In this document: piece after piece, positions 5,915 through 7,662 of the stretch
Numbering within the stretch: position 1 is the stretch's first letter
Layout: each line of letters begins with the position of its first letter
From: an uncultured Clostridium sp.
GTDB taxonomy: Bacteria; Bacillota; Clostridia; Lachnospirales; Lachnospiraceae
Length of the DNA stretch: 7,662 nt
Reading direction: 5' to 3'
Assembly: GCA_900543885.1 (NCBI GenBank)
Contig: UQTA01000104.1
Location: 1 to 7,662, forward strand
Made by a program: the position numbers and the translations under genes
Notes under the pieces: model-generated
The model's input: the letters and a program-made list of their open reading frames with translations, nothing else
The model's database searches: none
What the model was told of the DNA's origin: nothing

Positions 5915-7117
5915 ATGCTGGATATTAAGATTACAAATGCGAAAACAAGAAAAACAGGAAAAGAACTGGTGGAGATCGGAATTGAAAACGGAAAGATCAC
6001 AGCCATTGCGTCATCTGTAGAAGGTGAAGCAAAACAGATCATTGATGCAAAAGGCAAGCTGGTAACAGAATCCTTTGTAAACGGCCATCTTCATCTGTGC
6101 AAGGTATATACATTGGAAATGGCAGGTCAGGACGCTTTAAAGGAATACAATGATAATAACATGGGCGGAGCAATGACCTCTATTGAAAGAGCCGCTGATT
6201 TTAAGGCATGCTATGATGAAAAATGGATCATTGAAAATGTGCGCAAGGCTTGTGATCTGGCTGTTAAATATGGTAACACTCATATCCGTGCATTTGCTGA
6301 TGTAGACAGCAAAGCAAGACTGGAAGGCGTGAAAGGTGTTATCAGGGGAAGAGAGGAATATAAGGACCGCCTGGATATTCAGGTAGTTGCATTCCCACAG
6401 GACGGTGTTGCAAGAGAACCAGGTGCAAAAGAACTGATCAAGGAAGCTTTAGATCTTGGTGCAGATGTAGTAGGCGGTATCCCGTGGATTGAATTTACAG
6501 AGGAAGAAGAGCTGGATCATGTAAATTCCATGTGTGATTACGCAAAAGAATACAATAAAGACATTTCTATGCTGTTAGATGATGTAGGTGATGCAGAAGA
6601 GAGAACTCTTGAAATGTTATGCAAGAAAGTGATTGAAATGGGATGGCAGGGAAGAGCTACGGCACAGCATTGCCGTGCAATGGAACTGTATCCTGAAAAT
6701 TACTTCAGAAAGCTGGTTTCTCTTTTAAAGAAAGCACAGATCGGTGTTGTATCAGATCCTCATACAGGCCCTCTCCATGCAAGAGTAAAAGATCTGTTAA
6801 AAGCAGGTGTTCCAGTTGCATTGGGACAGGATGATATTGCAGATGCATATTACCCATATGGCGAGTGCAATATGCTTCAGGTGGCCTTTCTTGCCAGCCA
6901 TCTGCTCCATATGGTTAGCTTCGATGACATGGAACTGCTTTATGACATGATAACTACTACTGCAGCAAAAGTTCTTGGCATCAAGGATCATGAGCTGAAA
7001 GTTGGCGGAAATGCCGATCTGGTAGTCCTGGAGGATGAAGATGTATATCATGCCATTTGGCATCATACAGCCCCTGCTTATGTAATTAAGAGTGGTGTGG
7101 ATATTACTGCAAAGTAG
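5915..7117 (+). CDS. Cytosine deaminase (CodA)-like amidohydrolase with altered active site
   Basis: A 400-residue soluble protein of the bacterial cytosine deaminase branch of the amidohydrolases (E. coli CodA is about 427). By motif comparison from memory: HLH of NGHLHL (His58, His60) matches CodA His61/His63; AFPQDGV (Gln162) matches the substrate-binding Gln156; TAQHCRAM (His252) matches CodA His246; GQDDIADAYYPYGECNMLQ (304-322) matches the Asp313/Asp314 region, with Tyr in place of Trp319. The CodA HCDEIDD segment, which supplies His214 (metal) and Glu217 (proton shuttle), reads LLDDVGDAEER here (220-230), so that His is missing and Asp223 seems to replace the Glu. It is therefore unlikely to be a plain cytosine deaminase. 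Related enzymes act on creatinine, isoorotate-like or triazine-like rings. Context suggests a ring deaminase or hydrolase in the same pathway as the preceding amidohydrolase. Substrate unknown. Confidence 0.88.
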   Translation: MLDIKITNAKTRKTGKELVEIGIENGKITAIASSVEGEAKQIIDAKGKLVTESFVNGHLHLCKVYTLEMAGQDALKEYNDNNMGGAMTSIERAADFKACYDEKWIIENVRKACDLAVKYGNTHIRAFADVDSKARLEGVKGVIRGREEYKDRLDIQVVAFPQDGVAREPGAKELIKEALDLGADVVGGIPWIEFTEEEELDHVNSMCDYAKEYNKDISMLLDDVGDAEERTLEMLCKKVIEMGWQGRATAQHCRAMELYPENYFRKLVSLLKKAQIGVVSDPHTGPLHARVKDLLKAGVPVALGQDDIADAYYPYGECNMLQVAFLASHLLHMVSFDDMELLYDMITTTAAKVLGIKDHELKVGGNADLVVLEDEDVYHAIWHHTAPAYVIKSGVDITAK

Positions 7118-7139
7118 ATTCCACGGAAAGGGGATGCAG

Positions 7140-7562
7140 ATGAACAATAAAAAAGGAAATTTTGCGGAACTTGCTTATGTAATGGGAATGATCCTGTGCC
7201 CTTTAGGTGTCTGCCTGTCAGCAAAAAGCGGTTTTGGTGTATCAATGGTAGTTGCTCCTGCGTATGTACTGTATCTTAGGATTTCAGAAACACTGCCGTG
7301 GTTTACATTTGGAAAATCTGAGTACATATTCCAGGGACTGCTACTGATCGTATTAGGAATTGCAGTAAGACGGTTTAAATGGAAATATCTGTTATCATTT
7401 GTTACAGCGTTTCTTTACGGAAATATCCTGGATCTCTGGTATGATGTTTTGGGAGCAGAACAGTATACAGTGTTCTGGCAGAGGGGAATGTCCTGCGTTT
7501 TAGGAACAGTGATCACTTCGCTGGCGATCGCATTTTTCGAGACTATGAGAAAATCTCTGTAA
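7140..7562 (+). CDS. YczE/YitT-type (DUF6198-like) membrane protein, probably C-terminally truncated
   Basis: A 140-residue hydrophobic protein with about four membrane segments, near residues 11-27, 62-77, 82-97 and 116-133. The N-terminal pattern (AELAYVMGMILCPLGVCLSAKSGFGVSMVVAPAY) fits the YczE/DUF6198 family of poorly characterised integral membrane proteins, which I recall as about 210-230 residues with more segments. Here the frame stops soon after FFETMRKSL and the operon terminator follows, so the last third appears missing. Shifting frame near the TTTTT run at 7543-7547 adds only a few codons before another stop, so a single frameshift does not restore it. Start choice: GGAAAGGGG at 7125-7133 leaves 6 nt to ATG 7140, whereas ATG 7134 directly abuts it. 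Being last in the operon it might have served substrate or product transport, but no transport function is established. It lies 22 nt after the CodA-like gene. Confidence 0.75.
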   Translation: MNNKKGNFAELAYVMGMILCPLGVCLSAKSGFGVSMVVAPAYVLYLRISETLPWFTFGKSEYIFQGLLLIVLGIAVRRFKWKYLLSFVTAFLYGNILDLWYDVLGAEQYTVFWQRGMSCVLGTVITSLAIAFFETMRKSL

Positions 7563-7584
7563 ATTAGATTCTTCTATGATAATG

Positions 7585-7630
7585 AAGGGTGAGAAGCTTA
7601 CAAATCAGGCTTTTCACCCTTGTTTTATAT
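7585..7630 (+). terminator. Rho-independent terminator ending the operon
   Basis: AAGGGTGAGAAGC (7585-7597) pairs with GCTTTTCACCCTT (7609-7621), 13 bp with one G-T wobble and an 11-nt loop, followed by GTTTTATAT. It lies 22 nt after the membrane protein stop and marks the end of the transcription unit. The remaining bases to 7662 hold no feature I can support. Confidence 0.85.
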
Positions 7631-7662
7631 ATAACAGTTACTGCTGGGCATGTCAAGAGCAG

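Overview
The window looks like part of a Clostridia (Lachnospiraceae-type, probably gut) genome. The signs are moderate GC, strong AGGAGG-type ribosome binding sites, many AGA/ATA codons and short intergenic gaps. This placement rests on style and protein character, not on a database search. All the real genes I can support lie on the + strand and appear to form the distal part of one operon that ends at a clear rho-independent terminator at 7585-7630.

Layout. (1) Positions 1-124 are the 3' end of a group II intron, with recognisable domains V and VI, a bulged branch-point adenosine at 118 and a predicted 3' splice site after 124. (2) The intron sits inside a DUF2877 gene (AllH/YlbF family). 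Its C-terminal half continues at 125-561 and overlaps fdrA by 14 nt. (3) 548-2104 is FdrA (AllF family) and 2122-3549 is a DUF1116 protein (AllG/YlbE family). FdrA, DUF1116 and DUF2877 proteins are the three components attributed to oxamate carbamoyltransferase in E. coli allantoin fermentation. (4) 3603-4403 is a cyclase-family (PF04199) metal hydrolase. (5) 4464-5870 is an SsnA/TrzN/8-oxoguanine-deaminase-like amidohydrolase. (6) 5915-7117 is a cytosine-deaminase (CodA)-like amidohydrolase with an atypical active site. (7) 7140-7562 is a short membrane protein of YczE/YitT (DUF6198) type that seems to lack its C-terminal part.

How the genes may work together (inference): two deaminase/aminohydrolase-type enzymes and a cyclic-amide or ester hydrolase could convert an N-heterocycle or cyclic ureide to an N-carbamoyl compound. 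The FdrA/AllG/AllH-type transferase could then split this with phosphate to carbamoyl phosphate, which a carbamate kinase (not in the window) would use to make ATP. No allantoinase, allantoate amidohydrolase or ureidoglycolate dehydrogenase is visible, so the substrate is probably not simply allantoin. The group II intron in the allH-like gene is the most concrete oddity: unless it splices, the third transferase component is broken and downstream expression may be affected.

No promoter for the operon is visible; it should lie upstream of the window. I saw no tRNA, rRNA, CRISPR array, riboswitch or insertion sequence.
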